A DNA stretch of 64,000 nt. It comes from an uncultured Ignavibacteria bacterium. GTDB lineage: Bacteria; Bacteroidota; Ignavibacteria; Kapaibacteriales; UBA2268. Where the stretch lies: positions 1 to 64,000 of the forward strand of contig CAIOZA010000055.1 in NCBI GenBank assembly GCA_903862655.1. The letters are read 5' to 3'. The notes beneath the pieces were generated by a model. The model worked only from the letters and a program-made list of their open reading frames with translations, made no database searches and had not been told where the DNA came from. A program made the position numbers and the translations under genes. This document shows positions 16,167 to 24,441 of the stretch, one piece after another. Position 1 is the first letter of the stretch, and each line of letters begins with the position of its first letter.

Positions 16167-18041
16167 ATGCATAAATTTTTACTAATGATTCTTTTGGGAA
16201 TTATTTTTTCAGCTTGTTCTAAAGATAATCCCACCGATAACAATACGAATACCCCTGAAATTACATCCATAAATCCAACATCAGGTTATGTTGGCACGGT
16301 TGTGCAGATTGCCGGCAAATCCTTTGGGAATACTCAGGGTACTAATTCCATTACATTTAATGGAATTGCACTTGTTGGGGCTGATTATCTGGTGTGGTCT
16401 GACAATTTAATTAAGTGTAAGGTGCCCGTTGATGCAACAACAGGTAAAGTATATGTTTCGATAGGTGGCAAGAACACAAACGGATTAGACTTCACAGTTC
16501 TTAGCCTTGATTCTATTAAAGATCCTACTATTATAACATTAAATCCAATATCTGGATATGTTGGATCTGCCGTTCAGATTATTGGTAAGTATATGGGCAG
16601 TACTCAGGGGAGTAGCAAAATCACATTTAATGGCACTCCATTAATCGGATCAGATTATAGCAATTGGTCTGACTCGGTGATAATATGTAAAGTACCTACT
16701 GGAGCAACCACTGGTAAAGTTGTCTTAACTGTTACTGGTAAGAATACTAACGGGTTAGATTTCACTGTACTAAAGCTTGATACAGTGAAGGATACAAAAA
16801 TTATATCTTTAAATCCATCATCTGGATATGTTGGTTCAGTCGTACAGATCAGTGGTAAAGATTTAGGCGCAAATCAGGGAACCAGTACAATATCATTTAA
16901 TGGTAACCCACTAATTGGATCTGATTATCTGAATTGGTCCGAAACTACGATCAATTGCAAGGTACCTACCGGAGCAACCACGGGTAAAGTTGTTGTATCT
17001 GTTAACGGCAAGAATACTAATGGCTTAGATTTCACAGTGCTTAAGAATGATTCTATACCTTCTCCTAAGATTACCACATTATCTGCTTCAATATCACAGG
17101 TTGGACAGCCTATTGCAATAAATGGATCAAATTTCGGAGATGCACAGGGTACTAGCTTCGTATTGTTTAATGGCTCAAAAGCTATGCAATATGCTGTATG
17201 GAATGCTAGTAAAATTGTTGTTACAGTACCTGATGACGCTTCAACAGGACAGGTGGTTGTTTATGTAAATAATAAACCTAGCAATGGTGTTCAATTTACA
17301 ATTCAGTCGAGTAATAGTATTGTCCCTTGGAGAACAATTCCATCAGGTTCTTTCAATATGGGAGATGACAATGGAGAAATGGATGTCAGACCAAGGCATA
17401 AAGTTACTTTTTCTAAATCTTTTCAAATGGGCAAATCAGAAGTAACTCAGAAGCAATGGATGACTGTAATGGATAATTCCAATCCTAGTCATTCAGAAAA
17501 TTTAGGAGATAATAAGCCTGTACAGCAGGTTACTTTCAAACGGGCAGTAGAGTTTTGCAATAGGCTTTCTGCTATGGAGAGTCTAAAGTCTTGTTATACA
17601 ATCAATGGAGAAATAATTACATGTAATTTCTCGGCAAATGGTTGGAGATTGCCAACAGAAGCTGAATGGGAATATGCATGTATAGCCGGCAGATCATTTG
17701 AGTATGCCGATATTGAAGTGCCTGATTATGCTTGGTGTGCAAGCAACGCTGGCGGACATATACATGATGTTATGACAAAGAAGGCAAATGATTATGGACT
17801 TTACGATATGCTTGGAAATGTAGATGAATGGTGCTGGGATATGTACGATTCTGAATACTATAAAGTAAGTCCTTCAACTGACCCTAATGGGCCAACAAAC
17901 GATGTGAATGACCGCATAATTCGCGGAGGAACATATCAGAACGGTCCTGATAAATGTAAAAGTATTCAGAGAAATTCTTTCCCCGGTAGTAATGACAACT
18001 ATAATTTTAATCTGGGATTCAGAATAGTCAGAGTAAAATAA
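16167..18041 (+). CDS. Lipoprotein with four TIG repeats and an FGE-sulfatase-like domain
   Basis: The 624-aa protein has lipobox FSAC (Cys17), four IPT/TIG Ig-like domains (about residues 32-385) and a C-terminal formylglycine-generating-enzyme-like domain (about 387-624) with GWRLPTEAEWEYA, YDMLGNVDEWCWDMY and RIIRGGTY. The Cys pair used by true FGE is not present near the C-terminus (only DKCKS), so catalysis is unlikely. GldJ and GldK of the T9SS are also FGE-like lipoproteins, but they lack TIG repeats. The open frame extends to 15951 across the previous gene; ATG 16167 was chosen because it gives the lipoprotein signal and follows AAGG at 16157. Confidence 0.85.
   Translation: MHKFLLMILLGIIFSACSKDNPTDNNTNTPEITSINPTSGYVGTVVQIAGKSFGNTQGTNSITFNGIALVGADYLVWSDNLIKCKVPVDATTGKVYVSIGGKNTNGLDFTVLSLDSIKDPTIITLNPISGYVGSAVQIIGKYMGSTQGSSKITFNGTPLIGSDYSNWSDSVIICKVPTGATTGKVVLTVTGKNTNGLDFTVLKLDTVKDTKIISLNPSSGYVGSVVQISGKDLGANQGTSTISFNGNPLIGSDYLNWSETTINCKVPTGATTGKVVVSVNGKNTNGLDFTVLKNDSIPSPKITTLSASISQVGQPIAINGSNFGDAQGTSFVLFNGSKAMQYAVWNASKIVVTVPDDASTGQVVVYVNNKPSNGVQFTIQSSNSIVPWRTIPSGSFNMGDDNGEMDVRPRHKVTFSKSFQMGKSEVTQKQWMTVMDNSNPSHSENLGDNKPVQQVTFKRAVEFCNRLSAMESLKSCYTINGEIITCNFSANGWRLPTEAEWEYACIAGRSFEYADIEVPDYAWCASNAGGHIHDVMTKKANDYGLYDMLGNVDEWCWDMYDSEYYKVSPSTDPNGPTNDVNDRIIRGGTYQNGPDKCKSIQRNSFPGSNDNYNFNLGFRIVRVK
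16260..17310 (+). repeat. Four in-frame tandem repeats with exact 270-bp period
   Basis: The TIG-domain units begin at 16260, 16530, 16800 and 17070, exactly 270 bp (90 codons) apart. Units 1-3 share long near-identical stretches (SGYVG, GKNTNGLDFTVL, TGATTGKV). Unit 4 is diverged. This indicates recent duplication of whole domains in units 1-3. Confidence 0.9.
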
Positions 18042-18064
18042 CATATTCAGTTTATTAAATATAT

Positions 18065-18101
18065 AAGCGAAGACATTATGATATTTGTCTTCGCTTTTTT
18101 T
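18065..18101 (+). terminator. Intrinsic terminator after the TIG/FGE lipoprotein
   Basis: A 10-bp stem AAGCGAAGAC (18065-18074) / GTCTTCGCTT (18087-18096) is followed by a T-run. It sits between convergent genes and may also stop miaB transcription. Confidence 0.85.
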
Positions 18102-18152
18102 AAATTATTGCTATTTGAGGAAATTGGAAGGAATCCAAGTGAATAATCGGCA

Positions 18153-19481
18153 TTAAATGATGTCACCAAAAAGAGTTGCTGATGTTGATCTTTTTATCTT
18201 GACATTTATCTTGGTTCCGACACCAAAACCATTAAGCTGATTTTTGGGAAAAATTACTAATTTGTTTGAATCTGTCCTGCCAACCCAGTCATCCTCACTT
18301 TTCTTGGAAGGACCTTCTACAAGCACCTGAAGTGTTTTGTCTATTAGATTAGCATTGATTTCCTTGGAAATAACATGCTGAAGTTCAATTATATCATTCA
18401 GCCTGGATATTTTAACTTTTTCGGGGATACTATCTGCCATATCCCAAGCTTTGGTATTCTCACGGGGAGAATACTTGTACATATAAGAACCATCGAAATT
18501 AACTGTCTTCATTAAATCTAACGTCAGCTGATGATCTTCATCTGTTTCTCCAGGAAATCCGGCTATAATATCCGTTGATATCGTACACTCTGGCATTAAT
18601 TCCTTAATCTTGTTAATTCTGTCTAGGTAATGCTCAACAGTGTATTTGCGGTTCATTGCCAGAAGAACATTTCCCGATCCCGACTGAACGGGAAGATGGA
18701 CATGTTTGCAGATGTTGTCGTGTTCAGCCATTGTCCTGATAAGCTTATCGCTCATATCAAAAGGATGAGATGTTGAATAACGAATTCGCATCTCTGGAAC
18801 AGCTCTTGAGCAGGCAATAAGAAGCTCAGAGAAATCACTGCCAGATTCTTCGTCAAGATAGCTGTTGACGTTTTGACCTAATAAAGTAACTTCAAAGAAA
18901 TTTTGTTTACTAAGATCGATCAGTTCTTTTACAATGGATTCAAGTGGCCTGGAACGTTCTCTTCCACGAGTAAATGGCACTACACAGAAAGAGCAGAATT
19001 TGTCACAACCACGCATAATCGAAACCCAGGCTGATATGCCTTCAGTTCTTAAAGGAGCGATGTCATCATAAGTCTCAAATTTGCTAAGTTTGACAGCAAT
19101 ACCCTTTTCTCCGGAATAAGCATTTTCAATTAGTATTGGTACTTTGCGGTATTCGTCTGGTCCCACAACCAGATCGACAATTTTCTCTTCTTCAATGAGC
19201 TTTGTTCTGAGTCTCTCGGCCATGCATCCAAGAATACCAACAACAAGATTTTTATTTGATTTCTTAAAAGATTTTAGATGATTCAGGCGTTCATGAATTC
19301 TTTTCTCGGCATTTTCTCTTACTGAGCAAGTATTAAGAAGGATAACACCAGCTTCCTTAGGATTATCGATTATGAGGAAGCCATTTTTAGCCAGTATGGA
19401 TGATACGATTTCTGAATCGTTAAGGTTCATCTGGCATCCGTATGTTTCGATATATACTTTGTTATTAATTGCGTCGTTCAT
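18153..19481 (-). CDS. miaB: tRNA-2-methylthio-N6-dimethylallyladenosine synthase (MiaB)
   Basis: MiaB is a radical-SAM methylthiotransferase that converts i6A37 to ms2i6A37 in tRNAs reading UNN codons. The 442-aa protein has the N-terminal methylthiotransferase domain with auxiliary-cluster cysteines C16, C52 and C86, the radical-SAM triad C159, C163 and C166 in RGCDKFCSFC, and a C-terminal TRAM domain (about 375-440). The RGRERSRP motif is typical of MiaB rather than RimO. It follows the esterase-like gene by 21 nt, so co-transcription from the thiN side is likely. Confidence 0.95.
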   Translation of the reverse strand: MNDAINNKVYIETYGCQMNLNDSEIVSSILAKNGFLIIDNPKEAGVILLNTCSVRENAEKRIHERLNHLKSFKKSNKNLVVGILGCMAERLRTKLIEEEKIVDLVVGPDEYRKVPILIENAYSGEKGIAVKLSKFETYDDIAPLRTEGISAWVSIMRGCDKFCSFCVVPFTRGRERSRPLESIVKELIDLSKQNFFEVTLLGQNVNSYLDEESGSDFSELLIACSRAVPEMRIRYSTSHPFDMSDKLIRTMAEHDNICKHVHLPVQSGSGNVLLAMNRKYTVEHYLDRINKIKELMPECTISTDIIAGFPGETDEDHQLTLDLMKTVNFDGSYMYKYSPRENTKAWDMADSIPEKVKISRLNDIIELQHVISKEINANLIDKTLQVLVEGPSKKSEDDWVGRTDSNKLVIFPKNQLNGFGVGTKINVKIKRSTSATLFGDII

Positions 19482-19502
19482 TGATAAAGTTAAATCCTGA
19501 TA

Positions 19503-20234
19503 TTATAATCTTGTTTCGAGTAAATGTTGAAGCATAGCATTCCAAGTGTTGAAACTATGATCCCATTCACCACCCCATACTTCCAGTTGATTAGAAATTT
19601 CTTTGTGATTTAGAATATCACTCAATATGGTCGTATTTTGTGGATATTCCTCGTTACCTTGTCCTGTGAACAGATATACATGATGCTTGCTTTGAAGGAA
19701 TGAAAGCCAATATGGATCTGTCAGATTAGGCAAATAATGTATTGGAGAATTAAAGTAACAGTTAATGTCATAGAATCCATGCGTATAATGCTCGATATTA
19801 TACGTACCGCTCATTCCGATTGTCCCGTAAAAAACATCGGGTCTGCGGAAGTAAGTGTTAACAGCATGATAGGCACCAATTGCCGCACCACAAGTGAGGA
19901 TTGGAATGGGACCTCCACAGTGTGCGAAGATGAAAGGTACAACTTCTTCCACGATAAAACTATTAAACTGATAATGCCGTTTAGAACGTTCTTCATTGTT
20001 TTTAAAAGGATCAAGCCATGTTTGAAAGTTAACATTGCCAACAGTAAATACACGCAGTTTTCCTTTTTCGATATACTTCTTAAGAGCAGAGATCATCCCG
20101 AAAGTTTCGTTTTCATAAGGATCATCTGTCATTGTTGGGAAAAGCAAAATTGCAAAGCCAAAATGACCATAAACTCCTATTTCCATAGTTTGTTCAAGAT
20201 TACTACTAAATATGCTGTGCTTCTCGGTAATCAT
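19503..20234 (-). CDS. Esterase-fold protein lacking the nucleophile serine
   Basis: The 243-aa protein resembles the COG4947-type esterase family (alpha/beta hydrolase). The nucleophile-elbow region reads CGAAIGAYHAVNTYFRRPDVFYG. The central residue of the G-x-S-x-G elbow is Ala118 (codon GCA), where relatives have Ser. The surrounding fold markers, including the C-terminal GGEWDHSFNTWNAML with the expected catalytic His, are kept. I therefore infer a non-hydrolytic binding protein or an enzyme with altered chemistry. It lies between thiN and miaB on the same strand. Confidence 0.75.
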   Translation of the reverse strand: MITEKHSIFSSNLEQTMEIGVYGHFGFAILLFPTMTDDPYENETFGMISALKKYIEKGKLRVFTVGNVNFQTWLDPFKNNEERSKRHYQFNSFIVEEVVPFIFAHCGGPIPILTCGAAIGAYHAVNTYFRRPDVFYGTIGMSGTYNIEHYTHGFYDINCYFNSPIHYLPNLTDPYWLSFLQSKHHVYLFTGQGNEEYPQNTTILSDILNHKEISNQLEVWGGEWDHSFNTWNAMLQHLLETRL

Positions 20235-20315
20235 CTTTCACCAGTTAATAAATTTAGAAAGTTATAAACGATAATTGTATTATTTTATTTGAGATAATTC
20301 TAATTAGTATGTTCC

Positions 20316-20990
20316 TCAGAAGCTCTTAAAATCTGGTGCAAACGGCAGTCTGGGGTTAAAAAAAACAAATAATTCTCCTGAATTTATGTCGAGTTGAATA
20401 TTATTGCTCAGTGCTTTATTCCTAGCACCTTCTCTTTTGCCTAGAATAAGGTCTTCACTTTTCAGAGACCATTTCAGGTTTGTCGTATTAATGTTTACCG
20501 AAGGAAATGGCACTAATGAAATCGTTTCATCAGGGACCGTATCAAGTGAAATGGAAAAATCGACTAAAATACCATAACGATCAAAATCAAAGATACAAAG
20601 ATTAAGGACTTTATTGTACTTTTTGTAAACACTGAGATTATTGAGAGTATGTTCCAGTTCTCCACCATGAATTCCGGTAATTAGAAGATTATTTAAATTA
20701 CTATTTAAACAATAATTGAGAATTTTCTCAAAATCAGTTGTTTCCTGATCCTGGATGATTTTAATATTTGAGTTATTGTAATCAGCCGGTATTTTTGATA
20801 GATCCAAGGAATCCATGTCTCCGATAATTAAATCAGGAATTATATTGAGCTTGAATAGCACTTCGGCACTACCATCGGCAGCAATAATGGGTATTGCCTC
20901 AAATTGACTGAAAATTTCAATGTCGGGCAAAGAAGCATTGAGACAGATCACAGCCTCGAATTGTTTATTGTTGAATTTAAGTTGCTTCAT
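20316..20990 (-). CDS. thiN: Thiamine pyrophosphokinase
   Basis: The 224-aa protein transfers pyrophosphate from ATP to thiamine, giving thiamine diphosphate. Family motifs are present in order: AADGSAEVLF, PDLIIGDMDSL with the metal-binding acidic pair, QDQETTDFEK, and GGELEHTLNNL, followed by the thiamine-binding C-domain ending with the LFVFFN strand. Length is typical. It is transcribed away from the fRMsr gene, sharing a 98-bp intergenic region. I see no TPP riboswitch in that region. Confidence 0.9.
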   Translation of the reverse strand: MKQLKFNNKQFEAVICLNASLPDIEIFSQFEAIPIIAADGSAEVLFKLNIIPDLIIGDMDSLDLSKIPADYNNSNIKIIQDQETTDFEKILNYCLNSNLNNLLITGIHGGELEHTLNNLSVYKKYNKVLNLCIFDFDRYGILVDFSISLDTVPDETISLVPFPSVNINTTNLKWSLKSEDLILGKREGARNKALSNNIQLDINSGELFVFFNPRLPFAPDFKSF

Positions 20991-21088
20991 TGTTTTCTAA
21001 ATAATTAAAACACAAACTTAAATAAATCTCAATTATTTCACGCTTTTTTATTAGTTTAAATTTTTAAATTGAATTTATTGGAACAATT

Positions 21089-21562
21089 ATGTTTTCAGAA
21101 ACAGGTTTGGCAATTGACGAGTTGTTCATTGGAGAAACAAACTTCATAGCGAATGCAAGCAACTTCGCTTCATTTGTTTATCACAACTTCAGCGATATGA
21201 ACTGGGTTGGATTTTATTTTCTGTCTAATAATGAACTTGTGCTTGGTCCATTTCAAGGAAATCCTGCGTGTGTTAGGATTGCTCTTGGTAAAGGCGTATG
21301 TGGAAATTCTGCTTTACAAAGAAAGGCTATTATCGTAGAAAATGTAAATGATTTCCCAGGTTATATAGCTTGTGATCCACACTCAAAATCAGAAATGGTA
21401 ATACCTGTTATTCACAGTGGAAAACTTTATGGTGTTTTTGATATTGATAGCCCTGTTCAAAATAGATTCTCAGTCAAAGAATTGGAATTATTTGAAAGCT
21501 ATCTTGAATTACTTTTAAATTCTTCAAATTTGATTCCATTGGAGTGCTATTACCATATTTAA
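21089..21562 (+). CDS. msrC: Free methionine-(R)-sulfoxide reductase (fRMsr, GAF domain)
   Basis: This 157-aa single GAF-domain enzyme reduces free Met-R-sulfoxide. The three family cysteines are at C61, C71 and C95; their spacing (10 and 24 residues) equals that of the E. coli enzyme (C84, C94, C118 from memory). The motifs MNWVGFY, GPFQG, GVCG and DPHSKSEMV are diagnostic. The gene stands alone with its own upstream region and is followed after about 100 nt by glutamine synthetase. Confidence 0.92.
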   Translation: MFSETGLAIDELFIGETNFIANASNFASFVYHNFSDMNWVGFYFLSNNELVLGPFQGNPACVRIALGKGVCGNSALQRKAIIVENVNDFPGYIACDPHSKSEMVIPVIHSGKLYGVFDIDSPVQNRFSVKELELFESYLELLLNSSNLIPLECYYHI

Positions 21563-21665
21563 CATGAAAACATAACAATTTTAATCATTAATACCATTTA
21601 AATTGTTATATTTACACGCTAGATTATTACAAAATTGTTAGAAAAAAGATATCGGAGTTATCAGT

Positions 21666-23213
21666 ATGTCAAAGAAAATCGAAAATTTTGCTCTTGCAAA
21701 CCCTATTTCTTTATTCACAAATAAGGACAAGGAAAGCTTAACCAGAGAAGATCTGATTAAGGTTATTTTGGAACAAAGGATCGAAAGGATCACATTCCAT
21801 TATACAGGAATTGACGGAAAAATAAAGGAACTTAAAATTCCAATTACATCAAGAAGACACGCAGAATTACTTCTGACTGAAGGAGAAAGACTCGATGGAT
21901 CATCACTCTTCAAGGGTATTGTTGAAGTCGGTATGTCTGACCTTTATATTGTTCCACTCTATAAGTCAGCTTTCCTCAATCCATTTAACAAAGGTAGTTT
22001 GGATTTCATGTGTCGCTTTTTCGATCGTCATGGTAATCTTGCTGCGTTTGCACCGGATAATATTTTACACAAAGCCAGTACCCAATTGAAAACACATCAT
22101 GGATATACCCTTGATGCACTAGGTGAACTTGAATTCTACCTTATCGGCAATCCAGACAACCGCACTTATACTTTACCAAAGCAAAAGGGTTATCATCAAT
22201 CAGCTCCATTCACCAAAACTGGTGCTTTGCTCGACGAAATGCTCAGATTGATAAGTCAGATTACGGGAGCAGTGAAATATGCTCATAATGAAGTCGGTAT
22301 TCTTGATAAAGTGGATAGTGATTTTTCTGAGTTATCAGGCAAGCTGGCAGAACAGGTTGAAATTGAGTTCCTGCCAACTTATATAGAAGATGCAGCAGAT
22401 AACGTTATCCTCGGAACCTGGATTATTCGTAATGTTGCTTATAAATATGGATACATCGCTACTTTTTTCCCTAAGCTGGAAACAGGTCATGCAGGCAATG
22501 GATTCCATATTCACATGGCACTGAATAAAGATGGCAAAAATATGATGACCAAAAAAGGTGGAGATCTTACCGATCAGGCTCATAAACTTATCGGCGGGCT
22601 TTGCAGATATGCACCTAGTCTTACTGCATTCGGAAATATGGTCTCGGCGTCATATCTTAGATTAGTCTCAAACCAGGAAGCTCCCACTAAAGTCTGCTGG
22701 AGCGACTCAAACCGCACTGCTCTAATTCGTGTGCCTCTAGCCTGGAGCAATGTTAGTAATTTGACAAAGAAGATTAATCCTCAGCAGATTGAGGAATTAC
22801 CCTACGATAGTGCCCGTCAGACTGTTGAACTAAGAAGTCCAGATGGAAGTGCCAATGTTCATCTTCTGATGGCAGGCATCACTATGGCAGCTGATTGGGG
22901 TATGAGTAATGCAAAACATTCAACCGAATTAGCGTTAAAAAGTAGGATACAAAGCCCACAACAAGCAAATGCAGATAACAGTGAAGTGGAAGACTTGGCT
23001 TCAAGTTGTACTGAATCAGCAGAAAAACTTTTATCTCAGAGAAAACTCTATGAGAGAGATAATGTTTTCCCGCATCAGGTGATTAATTATGTTACTAAAC
23101 TTCTTCAGTCAGAGAATGATAGATATTTAAACAGCAGGTTATTATCATTGCCGGCTGAAGAACAACTAGTGGAATCAAGAAGAATAATGCATCGTGACAT
23201 TCACAGATGTTAG
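21666..23213 (+). CDS. glnA: Glutamine synthetase family protein
   Basis: The 515-aa protein has the beta-grasp and catalytic domains of type I glutamine synthetases, which make glutamine from glutamate, ammonia and ATP. Visible motifs are RLDGSS, LGELEFYL (first metal glutamate), HNEVGILDKVDSDF, GNGFHIHMAL (ATP/metal site), NRTALIRVP and VELRSPDGSANVHLLMAGI. The adenylylation-site tyrosine loop of GSI-beta is not apparent, so control by GlnE is unlikely. It is longer than the usual 440-470 aa because of extra residues at both ends. A distant gamma-glutamyl-ligase role is possible but less likely. Confidence 0.85.
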   Translation: MSKKIENFALANPISLFTNKDKESLTREDLIKVILEQRIERITFHYTGIDGKIKELKIPITSRRHAELLLTEGERLDGSSLFKGIVEVGMSDLYIVPLYKSAFLNPFNKGSLDFMCRFFDRHGNLAAFAPDNILHKASTQLKTHHGYTLDALGELEFYLIGNPDNRTYTLPKQKGYHQSAPFTKTGALLDEMLRLISQITGAVKYAHNEVGILDKVDSDFSELSGKLAEQVEIEFLPTYIEDAADNVILGTWIIRNVAYKYGYIATFFPKLETGHAGNGFHIHMALNKDGKNMMTKKGGDLTDQAHKLIGGLCRYAPSLTAFGNMVSASYLRLVSNQEAPTKVCWSDSNRTALIRVPLAWSNVSNLTKKINPQQIEELPYDSARQTVELRSPDGSANVHLLMAGITMAADWGMSNAKHSTELALKSRIQSPQQANADNSEVEDLASSCTESAEKLLSQRKLYERDNVFPHQVINYVTKLLQSENDRYLNSRLLSLPAEEQLVESRRIMHRDIHRC

Positions 23214-23238
23214 TTTATTAATTTATTGGTGAAGTAAT

Positions 23239-24369
23239 ATGGCAGTAACAATAAGACCCGTTCAAACTAAGGATGAGAAGCTACAGTTTGTTAAGTCGCA
23301 GTGGAATTTTTATCAGGGCGACAAGAACTTTGTACCACCCTTAATTTCTGATAGGATGAAGATTCTGGATACAGTTAAGAATCCATTTTACCAACATTCA
23401 AAAATTCAATTGTGGATGGCTGAAGACAATGGCATAATAGTTGGAAGAATTGCTGCTATCATAAATGATAATCATCTTAAAATTCATAATGATAAGACTG
23501 GTTTCTGGGGATTTTTCGAATGCATAAACGATCAGAATGTTGCTAACTTACTCTTTGATACTGCGGCAAAGTGGCTAAAGGAGAAAGGTCTCGAAAATAT
23601 GATTGGTCCTGAAAACCCTTCAATTAATGATGAAATAGGAATGTTATTCGAAGGAGATGATGAACCTCCTATTATTCTGATGACGTACAATCCACAATAT
23701 TACAATGATTTATGTAATAACTACGGAATGAGTAAGGCAAAAGATCTTTTAGCATATATGCTGTATCCTGAAACATTCAAAACCGACAAGGTCACCCGGC
23801 TTCAAAGTGTAATTCGCGAAAGACATAAAATTACAATCCGTGAAGTCAATATGAAGAATAAAGACCAGTTCGCAAAAGATGTTCAGACACTCAAGGATAT
23901 TTACAATGGTGCTTGGGTTCCAAACTGGGGTTTTGTCAAATGGACTGATGCCGAATTTGATTTTCTTGCTGCTGACCTTAAGCAGGTTGCAGATCAAAGA
24001 TTAGCTGTTATTGCCGAAATTAATGGTAAAGTAGCCGGATTTGGTCTTGCTTTACCTGATTTCAATCAGATATTGATTCACAACAAAAAAGGTACGATGC
24101 TAGGATTGATCTGGCACATGATGACCAAGAAGAAAAAGATCGACCAGTGCAGAATAATTGCTTTGGGTGTGATGCCTGAGTTCCAAAAAACCGGACTTGA
24201 TGCGGTCCTTTACTATGAAGTGGGCGTCAGGGGAACTGATCTAGCTGGTTTCAGACGTGGTGAGGCTTCATGGATACTTGAAGATAATGAAATGATGAAT
24301 CGTGGGTTGACAACCACAATGCACGGTGAGATTTATAAGAAATACAGATTATACCAAAAATCAATTTAA
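23239..24369 (+). CDS. GNAT-family N-acetyltransferase-like protein
   Basis: The 376-aa protein belongs to a conserved bacterial family annotated as GNAT acetyltransferases: N-terminal IRPVQTKDEKLQFVKSQW, a central IGPENPSINDEIGMLFEG block, and a C-terminal GNAT-like region (IIALGVMPEFQKTGLDAVLYYEV) where the acetyl-CoA loop would lie. The substrate is not known. It is 25 nt downstream of glutamine synthetase, and a terminator follows it, so the two probably form one unit. Confidence 0.75.
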   Translation: MAVTIRPVQTKDEKLQFVKSQWNFYQGDKNFVPPLISDRMKILDTVKNPFYQHSKIQLWMAEDNGIIVGRIAAIINDNHLKIHNDKTGFWGFFECINDQNVANLLFDTAAKWLKEKGLENMIGPENPSINDEIGMLFEGDDEPPIILMTYNPQYYNDLCNNYGMSKAKDLLAYMLYPETFKTDKVTRLQSVIRERHKITIREVNMKNKDQFAKDVQTLKDIYNGAWVPNWGFVKWTDAEFDFLAADLKQVADQRLAVIAEINGKVAGFGLALPDFNQILIHNKKGTMLGLIWHMMTKKKKIDQCRIIALGVMPEFQKTGLDAVLYYEVGVRGTDLAGFRRGEASWILEDNEMMNRGLTTTMHGEIYKKYRLYQKSI

Positions 24370-24391
24370 TTTATTGTGTATTATTGAATTG

Positions 24392-24421
24392 AAGGCTCAG
24401 TCTTATCCACTGAGCCTTTTG
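24392..24421. terminator. Intrinsic terminator between convergent genes
   Basis: The stem AAGGCTCAGT (24392-24401) / ACTGAGCCTT (24409-24418) with a T-rich tail lies between the GNAT gene and the convergent T9SS cargo gene. Confidence 0.85.
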
Positions 24422-24441
24422 TTTAATTATTTGTAGTTTTG

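Noticed and set aside
19737-20267. 176-codon plus-strand frame opposite the esterase-like gene
   Set aside because: Antisense to a conserved gene; composition is not protein-like and no domain is visible.
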